Shown: positions 16,615 to 25,915, counted from the first letter of the stretch. The stretch: DNA of 64,000 nucleotides from Ruminococcus_G sp050944435 (GCA_050944435.1 JBMNRB010000009.1:40617-104616), one strand, 5' to 3'. Numbers and translations: made by a program. Notes: a model not told the origin generated them from the letters alone.

Positions 16615-18173
16615 CCGTAAAGTTTTCTGTACTTGGCACAGGTGATTCCCATCTCTTTTTTAAACACCCGCATAAAATATTTTTCATCCTGATATCCTAC
16701 TTTCCATGCAATCTCGGATATATTATAATCCGATTCCAGGAGAAGAGTTTTGGCCTGTTCCAGACGCACCTCTGTAAGATACTCTATAAAATTCCGGCCC
16801 GTTTCTTTTTTAAAAATAGATGAAAAGTAAACAGGGTTCAAATCCACCACAGCGCTTATCGTCTCCAGAGACATATTTTCACTGTAATGTTCATTAATAT
16901 AAGTAATCGCCGTGCGGATGGGTTTCTTTTCCATATTTTCTTCCAGATTCTGCACCTTGGTAATAAGCTGATCAATCATCAACCGCATATAATTGATCAC
17001 TTCAGAAAAATCTGTGATCATCCTCAGTTTTAGTTCTGCATTCTCTGCAGATATCAATACGTCCGATTCTGAATCCAGTTTTTCCAGCAGCTCCTTAAAA
17101 GTATCCATCACCATCTGATACGTTTCATACACCTGCCGTCCCGAAACCGAATATCGGTTTCTGATAAATCCGGCTTCTATTTGGGCTGTCATATTTTTAA
17201 TCTCTCCATAATTCAGACTGGAAATGGAATTTTTCAACTGATCTTTCAATTCATCAGAAACCACGGTTACTTCTCTTTTCCGCTTCTTTTTCAGAATTTT
17301 CTCAGTTCCTTCAAATATTTGGTCCCAGACAGCACACCGGGCTTCATCCAAAAGAAGACCTGCCTGGGATATATCGCCAGCGCCTCCCATTCCAATACAG
17401 GCACGTACATTGATATTTTTATCCCCGAACTGCCGAATCTCTTTGAGCATATTCTCCAGAATCTCACGGAATTCTGTCTGCTGCAGAATATCTCCTTCTG
17501 CAATCACAGGAATCATATCCCCATACACTGCTGTGTAAATGGAATATCCGGCTTTTTCCATACTGCGCACCAGAAGATGAAGGATATGTTCAGCGATCAC
17601 AGTAAGATTATCGTCAATTTTTTCCTGCCCCTTCAGATTAATCTTCAGAATAAAAGCAGTCACCGTATTATCCTGAAGATTCAGATGATAATGCTGGATA
17701 AAATCAGAATTTTTTCTGATTTTATCCGGAAACTCCATTAAATCCCGTATCATTTTTTCCTGTTTATAACCCCTGTTTTCCATTTCCAGCTTTTCTGCCC
17801 GGGTTTTCTTTTCAATGATTTTTTTCAACGCGTTATTAATATCATTTTCTTTTATGGGTTTCACGATATAGTCTTCAGCACCATATTTCAATGCGCCATA
17901 AGCATAATCAAAGAAACGATAGCCGCTGATTACCAGAAAACTGACATCCTTATCCATCTGTCTGATTTCTTTTATCAAATCAATGCCGTTCAGGGAGGGC
18001 ATCCGGATATCTGTAATTATGATATCCGGCCGCAGAACCCGAAAAGTTTCCAGCGCAGCGCTCCCGGAATGAACCACCGATACCAGCTGCAGATGCAGTT
18101 CATCCCATTTTATCAATTTCTCAATCAGCTTACAGACATGTTTTTCGTCATCTGCAATCAATACCTTTAACAT
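16611..18173 (-). CDS. YesN-type response regulator with AraC DNA-binding domain
   Basis: 520 residues. The receiver domain (1-120) has Asp-Asp near residue 9 ('IADDEKHV'), the phospho-Asp in 'DIIITDIRMPS' and Lys in 'DYIVKPIKEND'. A long middle region (about 130-400) is variable in this family. The C-terminal AraC domain has two HTHs ('SLETISAVVDLNPVYFSSIFK' region and 'EIAWKVGYQDEKYFMRVFKK'). YesN-type regulators activate nearby polysaccharide or oligosaccharide uptake operons. Partner is the kinase encoded immediately downstream; likely target is the ABC-importer/esterase operon just upstream. Confidence 0.93.
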   Translation of the reverse strand: MLKVLIADDEKHVCKLIEKLIKWDELHLQLVSVVHSGSAALETFRVLRPDIIITDIRMPSLNGIDLIKEIRQMDKDVSFLVISGYRFFDYAYGALKYGAEDYIVKPIKENDINNALKKIIEKKTRAEKLEMENRGYKQEKMIRDLMEFPDKIRKNSDFIQHYHLNLQDNTVTAFILKINLKGQEKIDDNLTVIAEHILHLLVRSMEKAGYSIYTAVYGDMIPVIAEGDILQQTEFREILENMLKEIRQFGDKNINVRACIGMGGAGDISQAGLLLDEARCAVWDQIFEGTEKILKKKRKREVTVVSDELKDQLKNSISSLNYGEIKNMTAQIEAGFIRNRYSVSGRQVYETYQMVMDTFKELLEKLDSESDVLISAENAELKLRMITDFSEVINYMRLMIDQLITKVQNLEENMEKKPIRTAITYINEHYSENMSLETISAVVDLNPVYFSSIFKKETGRNFIEYLTEVRLEQAKTLLLESDYNISEIAWKVGYQDEKYFMRVFKKEMGITCAKYRKLYG

Positions 18174-18179
18174 TTTCCT

Positions 18180-18593
18180 TCACTTCCTTTTTGCCTTTGA
18201 AATTTTTGCCTGAAGGATTTTCTCCAGCTCCTCTGCATTTTTTACATAAAACGTTCTTTTTTTATCTGCCTTCAATATAAGCTGGCCTTTCAGCGCACTG
18301 CAGCGGCGGATTGTACTGTAGGGGAACTTTCCCTCCCTGATTTCATAGTATTGATGATATAAATTCAGCCAGTTCTTACAGTCCTTCCTGATTTTTACGC
18401 AATAGTACAGAAATACTCCGATGAAAATACAAAGAATACCAATCTGCAGCGGATGAAAGATACCATTCAGAAAAACCACCGCCTGAAATGCCAGCACAAC
18501 CGCCAGGGTAACAGCCATGGAAAAAAACAGGGTTCTGGTTTCTCCCTTCTCTGAGCGGCACAGAAGCGCAGGTTTCTTACTCTCAATATTCAT
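18180..18593 (-). CDS. Small two-helix membrane protein of unknown function
   Basis: 137 residues. Two adjacent transmembrane segments (about 22-42 and 48-68) are followed by a basic cytoplasmic tail ending in 'KISKAKRK'. The tail contains 'YEIREGKFPYSTIRRCSALKG', which may form a small PH-like or YcxB-like beta domain (a guess). It overlaps the end of the upstream esterase gene by 11 bp and lies 6 bp before the response regulator, so it belongs to the same transcript. I do not recognise the family. Confidence 0.65.
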   Translation of the reverse strand: MNIESKKPALLCRSEKGETRTLFFSMAVTLAVVLAFQAVVFLNGIFHPLQIGILCIFIGVFLYYCVKIRKDCKNWLNLYHQYYEIREGKFPYSTIRRCSALKGQLILKADKKRTFYVKNAEELEKILQAKISKAKRK

Positions 18594-20373
18594 ATATTTT
18601 TATTTTCCCTTCGCTGTCCCGACAGTATTTTGAAAAAAATTCTTCCCAGATCCGGAAAGACATTTCCGGCATAGTCGCATGGGGCAGATTTTTAATCCAG
18701 GTATAGCGCACCAGGTCCCGGCCATTTTTTTCATAAATATAATCATGCCAAAGTTCCCGATATATCCCCTTTTCCTTCTTCTCCTCCGATGTGATTTCAC
18801 ATCCATTCGCCGCGCGCCAGAAATCAATGGATTTATCCGTTATATTGCCCTTCTCCGGTATGGCAGGCAGAAGCCATTCTTCCCTTTCTCCCCCGAACAT
18901 CCATATGGGGATTTCCAGATTCTTCCGTTCTTTAAAATAATTATGTTTTAGCAGATGTTCCAGAAAATCTAAAAACAGTACTCCAGAACAGGGCGCCGCC
19001 GCTGCAAACCATTCCGGCCGCGCGGCTGTCAGCATCTGTACCATCAAAGATCCCATGGAATGGCCGGTAATATATACGCGGCCTTCATCAATGCAAAAAC
19101 GCTCTTTGGCATCCTTCAGCATGAAATCAAAAAAACGAATTTCATCCGGAAAATCGGGATTGGAATAGATATTCCATGCCGGAAGGACAGTAATATCTTT
19201 ACTGACAGCTCTGTTTTCTTCCTTTACATCAAAGTGTCCGTTAACTGCTGATGGAAATATGACAATAAAACCGTATTGGTCAGCCACACTGTGCCAGCCG
19301 GAATTGCCGCAGTAAATTTCACCGGAGCAGGTATATCCATGCATGGCAAATACCAGCGGCGCCTTTTTCTCCGGATCTTTTTTTATTTTTTCCGGTATAT
19401 ATACATACCATTCTCTCATCCATCCGTCCACTTCTTCATAATGATATTCCATATGAAGATCGTCTGTCAGTGACTGGGTCAGACGCAGATCTCCTCCCGG
19501 CTGGGACATCCATCTGCGCACCGGATATAAGAATTTTTTCCAGATTCTCCGGTTAATAATTCTTCCGTGATTTTCCGCCGGATGATCCATTTCACTTACC
19601 CATAACCGGTACGCTTCTTTCTGCTGATTAAGGGGAGAGGGGGTCTCTTTTGTCCGGATGTACTGTATCGTGTCCGGATAAATCCGGCTTGTCTTATCCG
19701 CATCCAAAGCCTGTTTCCAGTGGGCGATTTCCCCCTCATATCCATAATCTCTATCTCTGTCTTTTATTATCCATACAGGGACAGGAATCTGCCCTTTTGT
19801 CAGCCCCAATCCGGTAACATCTTCAAATCCGTTCAGCCGATAACAAAGCGCTTTCTCTGATTCTTTCATAAAATTTTCCGGAACCGGAAGAGGCGCGACA
19901 GCGGCAATACCGGCATATACCGCCGGATCATACATGGCAGCCATCTCCGCGATCGCAGCGCCTGCTCCATAACCCACCATATAAAATTTAGATTCATGTA
20001 CACAGAACAGATCCCTGTGGGCAAACCGGTCATAGGCCATTTTCACGTATTCAACATCACCGTCAATTTTTCCATATTCCTCCTGAATATCCCAGCGCCC
20101 CTTCATCGGTTCCAGAAACATTAACGTGATTTTTTCTTTTTCTTCTTCCGTGTCCGCGATTTCACGCCAGCTGCTTTTTTCCAGCATTTCCATCGCTGTT
20201 ATCCCATCCTCCGGCAGTATCATAATCCCCGCGTTAGAAGCCCTGGCTCCTTCGGGAATATACATAACTACACGTCGCGTTACCCCGTTAACGTTAATTT
20301 CATCTTCAAAGATTCCTACATGGGTAGGAAGATATGGGTTATGACGATTGATTTTGTTTCTGATTCTGCTCAT
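18583..20373 (-). CDS. Double-domain alpha/beta-hydrolase esterase, N-terminal half inactive
   Basis: 596 residues, no signal peptide. Two alpha/beta-hydrolase domains of the PHB-depolymerase/LpqC esterase type lie in tandem. The C-terminal one is intact: 'FAMHGYTCSG' oxyanion region and nucleophile elbow 'GHSMG' with Ser439. In the N-terminal one the elbow reads 'GYGAG' (134-138), with Gly136 in place of Ser, so it is probably a non-catalytic binding or dimer domain. The next gene upstream is a paralog of the same build. Placement behind a sugar importer suggests cytoplasmic removal of acyl (acetyl or feruloyl-like) groups from imported oligosaccharides; the substrate is inferred only from context. 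Confidence 0.78.
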   Translation of the reverse strand: MSRIRNKINRHNPYLPTHVGIFEDEINVNGVTRRVVMYIPEGARASNAGIMILPEDGITAMEMLEKSSWREIADTEEEKEKITLMFLEPMKGRWDIQEEYGKIDGDVEYVKMAYDRFAHRDLFCVHESKFYMVGYGAGAAIAEMAAMYDPAVYAGIAAVAPLPVPENFMKESEKALCYRLNGFEDVTGLGLTKGQIPVPVWIIKDRDRDYGYEGEIAHWKQALDADKTSRIYPDTIQYIRTKETPSPLNQQKEAYRLWVSEMDHPAENHGRIINRRIWKKFLYPVRRWMSQPGGDLRLTQSLTDDLHMEYHYEEVDGWMREWYVYIPEKIKKDPEKKAPLVFAMHGYTCSGEIYCGNSGWHSVADQYGFIVIFPSAVNGHFDVKEENRAVSKDITVLPAWNIYSNPDFPDEIRFFDFMLKDAKERFCIDEGRVYITGHSMGSLMVQMLTAARPEWFAAAAPCSGVLFLDFLEHLLKHNYFKERKNLEIPIWMFGGEREEWLLPAIPEKGNITDKSIDFWRAANGCEITSEEKKEKGIYRELWHDYIYEKNGRDLVRYTWIKNLPHATMPEMSFRIWEEFFSKYCRDSEGKIKIYEY

Positions 20374-20385
20374 ACGCTTTCCTCC

Positions 20386-22137
20386 TCAGCCAAGATATTC
20401 TACAGAGCCGTCTTTATTTCTTTTAAACCTGCAAAAATATTCATCCCAGGTTATCCATGCATTTTCCGGCGTATAGGCATGAGGAAATCCCGCCATGGCG
20501 CTGAACCGCACAACGGGGACAGCACTTTTATCATACCATACATAATGCGTATAAATACCATTCTCATAGATTTTGGGCTTCTCATAATCTGCGCCGTTTT
20601 GTTCACAGAGTCTTTTTAATACATGTGTATTTGCAGAATATTCGTTTAAATCCGCTCTGCTTCCAATATCTCTCTCTCCTTTAAAAAGCCAGGTGGGACA
20701 CACAAGGGAATGTTTGTAAGGTTTCAATTCACAGGCTTTTTCACTGATATCTCCCTCCGCATAGCCATTGGGACCAAAGGCAGCAAAAAATTCCGGCAGC
20801 TCCTCTATCAGTTTCTGGGTCATGGCAGAACCGTTAGAATGCCCTGCCACATAAATGCGCTCCCTGTCAACAGGATATGATTCGCACATCTTCTGAATCA
20901 AGGCTTTAAAAAACGGAATATCATCATGTCCGTCAGGCAGCTCCATGCCCGATCCCGCCCATGCAGGTGTGGCACACATACATTCGCCATATATCCGCAT
21001 ATAAGCTGTGGGATATACCATAATAAAATTTCTGGCTTCTGCCACCCGGTGCCATTCCGTATTCTGCGCCCAGAATTCTCCCGTTCCGCATAATCCGTGA
21101 AGTCCAATTACCATCGGAATTTTCCGGTCTTTGTGATGTTTATATCCGGAAGGCTCATATATGTACCAGTAACGTTTTTTTCCATCCACTGTTATCTCTT
21201 TTTTAATGAGTCCAATATCCTGAACCGTCATGGTTCTTCTCAATTTACGGTTCCCCGTCCCGCCCCACCGCTTAAACCGCAGGAGAAATTCTGCTGCCTG
21301 TTCAAAAAACACATGGCCGCCCCATTCCTTCAGATCATCCTCGCTGCTGATCCACACTTCAGAAACCGGCTGCTCATCCATAAGATTCAATACCGGGTCC
21401 GGTTTTGCGAAATATTTCTTTGCTCCATTTCCAAAACTGCATGATTCCTCTGTATCACAGGCGCGGCGGTAATACCTGCCTGACACGTCATCATTTCCAA
21501 TCAGCCAGACCGGTATGGGATTTTCACATTTTGGCATATAGGAATTGCCGTCAGAAGGCAACGTCTTTACCGTTTCCAGAAAATCCTGTTCCACAGCAGA
21601 ATCGCCCCGCATAACGGCAGCTGCCAGAACACTGCTGTACATCATGGTAAAAACATTTGCCCCGTAAGCGCCGTCTTCCATCCCAAGGACATAATAAGAA
21701 GCCTCATTCCAACTGTACAGATCCCGCAGACTCATGTCCAGAAAAGCGCTCCTTGCATAAGCCAGAATATTCTCCACACTTCTTTCCTTCCAGGTTTTTT
21801 CTTCCGAAGAAAGCACCAGAAGAACCATGCAGTACCTGTCCGCCATATTTTTGATACCGCTCCGATTGATATACTCCTGGGCGGAAACTTTTCCCGGTGC
21901 AAATACAAAAATGCCGTCCCCAAATGGAGGAAAACGGTCCGGAATATACACACAGTAATTTTCTTCTTCATCTCCCACCTGAATCTGACGATGAAAGATC
22001 CCTATGTGAGGCGCCTGATAAGGATCCTTAGGATCCGGCAGTTCCTGGATTACATCACTTTTTCCTGAAAGACATAAGATATCCACATCCAGCCGGTTAA
22101 AATCAGGATTAAATTCACATCCTGTATATTTTTTCAC
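20386..22137 (-). CDS. Double-domain alpha/beta-hydrolase esterase, second paralog
   Basis: 583 residues from a GTG at 22137, picked because AAGGGGG stands about 7 nt before it. A longer ATG reading from 22206 would overlap the preceding binding-protein gene and run through a hairpin. Like its neighbour it has two alpha/beta-hydrolase halves. The C-terminal half keeps 'IGLHGLCGTGEF' and 'GHSNG' with Ser434; the N-terminal elbow reads 'GMEDG' (152-156), Ser replaced by Glu. No signal peptide, so cytoplasmic. Separated from the neighbour by 12 bp. Likely deacylates the importer's cargo (inference). Confidence 0.76.
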   Translation of the reverse strand: MKKYTGCEFNPDFNRLDVDILCLSGKSDVIQELPDPKDPYQAPHIGIFHRQIQVGDEEENYCVYIPDRFPPFGDGIFVFAPGKVSAQEYINRSGIKNMADRYCMVLLVLSSEEKTWKERSVENILAYARSAFLDMSLRDLYSWNEASYYVLGMEDGAYGANVFTMMYSSVLAAAVMRGDSAVEQDFLETVKTLPSDGNSYMPKCENPIPVWLIGNDDVSGRYYRRACDTEESCSFGNGAKKYFAKPDPVLNLMDEQPVSEVWISSEDDLKEWGGHVFFEQAAEFLLRFKRWGGTGNRKLRRTMTVQDIGLIKKEITVDGKKRYWYIYEPSGYKHHKDRKIPMVIGLHGLCGTGEFWAQNTEWHRVAEARNFIMVYPTAYMRIYGECMCATPAWAGSGMELPDGHDDIPFFKALIQKMCESYPVDRERIYVAGHSNGSAMTQKLIEELPEFFAAFGPNGYAEGDISEKACELKPYKHSLVCPTWLFKGERDIGSRADLNEYSANTHVLKRLCEQNGADYEKPKIYENGIYTHYVWYDKSAVPVVRFSAMAGFPHAYTPENAWITWDEYFCRFKRNKDGSVEYLG

Positions 22138-22160
22138 ATGAAATCCCCCTTTCCAAAAGG

Positions 22161-22186
22161 GAGGGCCGCCGCATATGACAGCCCTC
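22161..22186 (-). terminator. Hairpin between binding-protein gene and esterases
   Basis: GAGGGC (22161-22166) pairs with GCCCTC (22181-22186); on the minus strand it is followed by CCTTTT. Its place right after the binding-protein stop suits partial termination or 3'-end protection, which would give more binding protein than downstream esterase. Confidence 0.5.
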
Positions 22187-22198
22187 TTTCCCTGCTCT

Positions 22199-23206
22199 TT
22201 ATTCACTTAAAAATTCATCCACGTTTTCAGCAGTCACTGTCTGTACCGGAGTCTCAATTACCTCTTCCACTTCTTTGCCGTCAAAAGTGTCACAGATTGC
22301 CTGGTAAAGAGCCTCTGCCTGGGCATCCGGATCCTGGCGCACCGTCATGGCCATCTCTCCGCTCTTGATATAAGTTAAAGCGTCGTCAATGGCGTCAATT
22401 CCGCACACCATCACACCGTCCAGTCTGTTGGCCGCTTTTAACGCTTCGATGGCGCCGCAGGCTCCCTGATCATTAACGGCAACCACACAGTCAAAGTCGT
22501 CATAGGCCTGAATATAGTCCTCCATAATGGTCATGCCCTCTTCACGGGTATACATATATTCCTGCTGCGCAATAATTTCCACATCACCGCCGTTATCTGC
22601 CAGCCGATCTCCCAGCCCCTCCAGAAGGCCTTCCTGTCTGTCAGAAGAAATCTGATATCCCATGTTTCCGGCCAGATAAATCATCTTCGCGTTTTCCGGG
22701 AGATTTTCCTTCAGCCATTCGCCCTGAGAATATCCGCATTCATAATTGGATACCCCAACATATGTCTGCTCTCCTCCGGCTGCCTGGGTGGAGAAGGTAA
22801 ATACCGGAATTCCCGCTGCATTGGCCTGTTCGATCTGAGGCACAAGGCTGGCCTCGTCATTGGGGCACAATACCAGCGCGTCCACACCCATTACCAGGAA
22901 ATTGTCCACCTGTTCCACCTGTTTCTGACTGTCGTTGTTGGCATCCGCCAGCACCACTTCGAACCGTCCGTCCGCCTCGCAGGCTTCTACGAATTTATCT
23001 TCCAGAGTCTTCAGAAATACGTCCGATGCCAGACGATTGGTAAATCCAATGGTATAGGTTTCCTTTTCTTCTCCGCTCTCTTCGCTTTCACTGCCGCTTC
23101 CGGTTTCCGATTCACCTGACGAAGAAGAGCATCCTGTCATAATGCCGCATGCCATTACCAGACTGAGAATCCACGCCGCCGCTTTCTTAAGTGTTTTTCG
23201 TTTCAT
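22199..23206 (-). CDS. Sugar ABC importer substrate-binding lipoprotein (locus 1)
   Basis: 335 residues from the ATG at 23206, which has AAAGGAGG in front. A lipoprotein signal ends 'MTGC', followed by a Ser/Gly/Glu linker. A periplasmic-binding-protein type 1 domain (RbsB family) follows: 'YTIGFTNRLASDVF', 'DANNDSQKQVEQVDNF', 'VNDQGACGAIEALKAA', 'VCGIDAIDDAL'. Such proteins capture sugars outside the membrane and hand them to the permease. Gene order ATPase-permease-binding protein with tight spacing marks one importer. The ligand cannot be told; the linked esterases suggest an acylated carbohydrate. Confidence 0.93.
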   Translation of the reverse strand: MKRKTLKKAAAWILSLVMACGIMTGCSSSSGESETGSGSESEESGEEKETYTIGFTNRLASDVFLKTLEDKFVEACEADGRFEVVLADANNDSQKQVEQVDNFLVMGVDALVLCPNDEASLVPQIEQANAAGIPVFTFSTQAAGGEQTYVGVSNYECGYSQGEWLKENLPENAKMIYLAGNMGYQISSDRQEGLLEGLGDRLADNGGDVEIIAQQEYMYTREEGMTIMEDYIQAYDDFDCVVAVNDQGACGAIEALKAANRLDGVMVCGIDAIDDALTYIKSGEMAMTVRQDPDAQAEALYQAICDTFDGKEVEEVIETPVQTVTAENVDEFLSE

Positions 23207-23243
23207 ACTGTTTCCTCCTTTGTTTTTTATTAAAAGCACATTT

Positions 23244-24242
23244 TTATGCTGCTTTTTCTGTTCTGTCCGCCATTGCGTTTTTGATGGCCCGGGCCGACGC
23301 CTGTTTTGTCATCACATCCATCAGTACTGCCAGAAGGATTACGATACCGGAGACGATATTCTGCCAGTAACTGGTCACATTCAGCAGATTCATCAGATTA
23401 TTCAGAATGCCTACAATAGCCGCTCCCACTATCGTTCCGATCACATTTCCGGAACCTCCGTAGATGGACACACCGCCTACTACGACGGCTGTGATGGCGT
23501 CAAAGGCATATCCGACGCCTGCTGACGGCTGCCCGGAAGAAAGACGGGACATAAAGATAATAGAGGCAATGGCGGTGGTAATACCGTCATATATGTACAC
23601 CAGGATAATCACCTTATCCGCATTGATACCGGAAGCAATCGCCGCCTGTTTGTTGCCGCCCACCGCCATTACCTGGCGGCCAAAGCAGGTTTTATTCAGC
23701 AGAATATAGCTGACAGCCAGAACCACAAACATAATAATGACGGAAATAGGTACAAAGCCTATATAACCCTGGCCGATAACCGTAAAGGCTCCCAGGCCGG
23801 AGATGGGATTTCCATTGGTTACCAGAAGAATGGATCCCGATGCTATGGTATCTATGGCCAGACCGACGATGAATCCCGGCATCGACAGCTTGGCGACACA
23901 GAATCCATAAAACAGTCCGATGACCGCGCCCAGTGCGATACCTACAATAACTGCCAGAAACACATTCCTTGTATGAATCATCACCAGACAGGACACACAT
24001 CCCACACAGGCGATCAAAGAATCGTAAGCAATATTAATCTGAGCCGTAATCAACACAAAGCAGGCGCCGCAGCCGATTACGGTAACCACCACAATCTGTC
24101 GCAGTACATTGGTAAGATTTGCTGGCTTCAGGAAATTTCCTGAAAGCAGCGACGCCGCGGCAAATACGATAATCAGAATGGTCAGCACGCCAAACTTACT
24201 GTAAAATTCCGCAAAACTAAATTTTTTTCTTGTCTTTTCCAT
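23244..24242 (-). CDS. Sugar ABC importer permease, RbsC type (locus 1)
   Basis: 332 residues with about ten transmembrane segments of the BPD_transp_2 family. Recognisable stretches are 'FLKPANLTNVLRQ' near the start, 'GFIVGLAIDTIASG' in the middle, and the cytoplasmic 'AVGGNKQAAIASGIN' loop that contacts the ATPase, followed by 'AVVVGGVSIYGGSGNV'. Forms the membrane pore with the ATPase encoded 22 bp upstream and receives sugar from the binding protein encoded 37 bp downstream. GAGGAGG precedes the ATG. Confidence 0.95.
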   Translation of the reverse strand: MEKTRKKFSFAEFYSKFGVLTILIIVFAAASLLSGNFLKPANLTNVLRQIVVVTVIGCGACFVLITAQINIAYDSLIACVGCVSCLVMIHTRNVFLAVIVGIALGAVIGLFYGFCVAKLSMPGFIVGLAIDTIASGSILLVTNGNPISGLGAFTVIGQGYIGFVPISVIIMFVVLAVSYILLNKTCFGRQVMAVGGNKQAAIASGINADKVIILVYIYDGITTAIASIIFMSRLSSGQPSAGVGYAFDAITAVVVGGVSIYGGSGNVIGTIVGAAIVGILNNLMNLLNVTSYWQNIVSGIVILLAVLMDVMTKQASARAIKNAMADRTEKAA

Positions 24243-24264
24243 CTCGTTTATTCCTCCTCTTCTG

Positions 24265-25761
24265 TCAGGTCGCCAGTTTCATAATGGCTTCCTGGGATGC
24301 TTCCTCATGGGTAAGTTCAGCCTTAATCCGGCCTTCCCGCATAACGATAATACGGTCGCTCATCCCCAGTACTTCCGGCAGCTCCGATGAAATCATGATG
24401 ATCGCAATCCCTTTTCTGGCATAATCACACATCAGCTTATGGATTTCCGCCTTGGAACCCACGTCAATTCCTCTCGTCGGTTCATCCAGAATCAACACTT
24501 TAATATCTCCCAGCAGCCATTTCGCCAGAATCGCTTTCTGTTGATTTCCCCCGGAAAGAGTTCGGATCTCCTGTTCCGGGCTGGAAATTTTTATGTTAAA
24601 GGTATCTACCATATGACTGATAGATTTCTTTTCTTCTCCTTTATTAATTAACCGCGCTTTATTTCTGAACTTTCGGATAAATGCCAGAGAAATATTTTCC
24701 CTTACTGACCTTACAGGAATGATCCCTTCCGATCTGCGGTCTTCCGACGCCATGGCAATCCCACTGGCAATGGCGTCTTCCGTACTTTTAATATTAAGCT
24801 GTTTCCCATTCAGATAGATCTCTCCGGAATCATAGGGATCCAGTCCGAACACCGCCCGCATCACTTCAGACCGCCCGGCGCCTACCAGTCCTGAAAAACC
24901 AAGAATTTCTCCTGCCCTTACCTTAAAGCCGATATCCCTGAAAACGCCCTTGCTGCTTAACCCTTTTACTTCCAGCACCACATCACCGATAGGAACCTCT
25001 TCCTTGGGAAATATATTGGATATTTTCCGTCCTACCATCATGGATATAATATCGTCATCTGTATAATTCTCAATAGGACCGGAGCTTACCCAGGCGCCGT
25101 CCCGTATAATAGTTATCTCATCGGCAATCCGGCGAATTTCATCCATTTTATGGGTGATATAAATGATAGCCACTCCTTTTTCCTTCAGTCTCTGGATCTG
25201 CTTAAACAGCACATTGACTTCTGTATCTGATATGGCTGACGTAGGTTCATCCATAATGATGACGGAAGCATTGGTACTCATGGCTTTCGCAATCTCTATC
25301 TGCTGCTGCGCCGCAATGCTCATGGTCTCCAGTTTCTGCGTCGCCTTATACGGGATCTCCAATTCTTTTAAAAGACTGTCCGTCTTTTTATTTAAGATCT
25401 TAAAATCCACGAATCCCTTCATTTTCTGCGGCTCTCTGCCTAGAAATATATTTTCAGCCACCGTCATCTGACGAATAGGATTCATTTCCTGCCGAATCAT
25501 TGAAATGCCCATATGAATCGTTTCCATAATGGTTCTTTTTCCCAGTTTTTTTCCCTTATAAATCACCTCTCCCTCTTCCGCCGCATAGTCGCCGTTTATC
25601 ACTTTCATAAGCGTAGATTTTCCAGCGCCATTCTCGCCGGCTATTACGTGAACTTTCCCGGGTCTGATTTTCAGATTCATGCCATCCAACGCCCTTACAC
25701 CCGGAAAGAGTTTTACTATATTGTTCATTTCCAGAATATATTCACCTGTAAAATCTCCCAT
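24265..25761 (-). CDS. Sugar ABC importer ATPase, RbsA type (locus 1)
   Basis: 498 residues, two ABC domains. The first has an intact Walker A 'GENGAGKST', Walker B 'VIIMDEPTSA' and a Q-loop. The second has the usual divergent P-loop 'SGLVGAGRSE', signature 'LSGGNQQKAILAKWLL' and Walker B 'VLILDEPTRGID'. This is normal for RbsA/MglA, which power sugar uptake. It is the first gene of the nine-gene minus-strand series ending at 14205. The intact motifs contrast with those lost in the RbsA-like protein at the other end of the same series. AGGAGG lies before the ATG. Confidence 0.95.
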   Translation of the reverse strand: MGDFTGEYILEMNNIVKLFPGVRALDGMNLKIRPGKVHVIAGENGAGKSTLMKVINGDYAAEEGEVIYKGKKLGKRTIMETIHMGISMIRQEMNPIRQMTVAENIFLGREPQKMKGFVDFKILNKKTDSLLKELEIPYKATQKLETMSIAAQQQIEIAKAMSTNASVIIMDEPTSAISDTEVNVLFKQIQRLKEKGVAIIYITHKMDEIRRIADEITIIRDGAWVSSGPIENYTDDDIISMMVGRKISNIFPKEEVPIGDVVLEVKGLSSKGVFRDIGFKVRAGEILGFSGLVGAGRSEVMRAVFGLDPYDSGEIYLNGKQLNIKSTEDAIASGIAMASEDRRSEGIIPVRSVRENISLAFIRKFRNKARLINKGEEKKSISHMVDTFNIKISSPEQEIRTLSGGNQQKAILAKWLLGDIKVLILDEPTRGIDVGSKAEIHKLMCDYARKGIAIIMISSELPEVLGMSDRIIVMREGRIKAELTHEEASQEAIMKLAT

Positions 25762-25915
25762 TCCATCTCCTCCTTCTTTTTCTATTATGTTAGATTTTTT
25801 TTTGAAATTAAAAAACTCACAATATATAGAAAAAGTGGATTATATTAATTCTGTTGAGTATTTTGTGTATAATTTACGTTTTATTTCTTTATTTTTTGTA
25901 AAAAATATACAAAGT

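Noticed and set aside
24265..25761. Second-domain P-loop 'SGLVGAGRSE' as a sign of a dead ATPase
   Set aside because: This divergence is normal for working RbsA/MglA proteins; the same sequence type occurs at 31245 and 36200.
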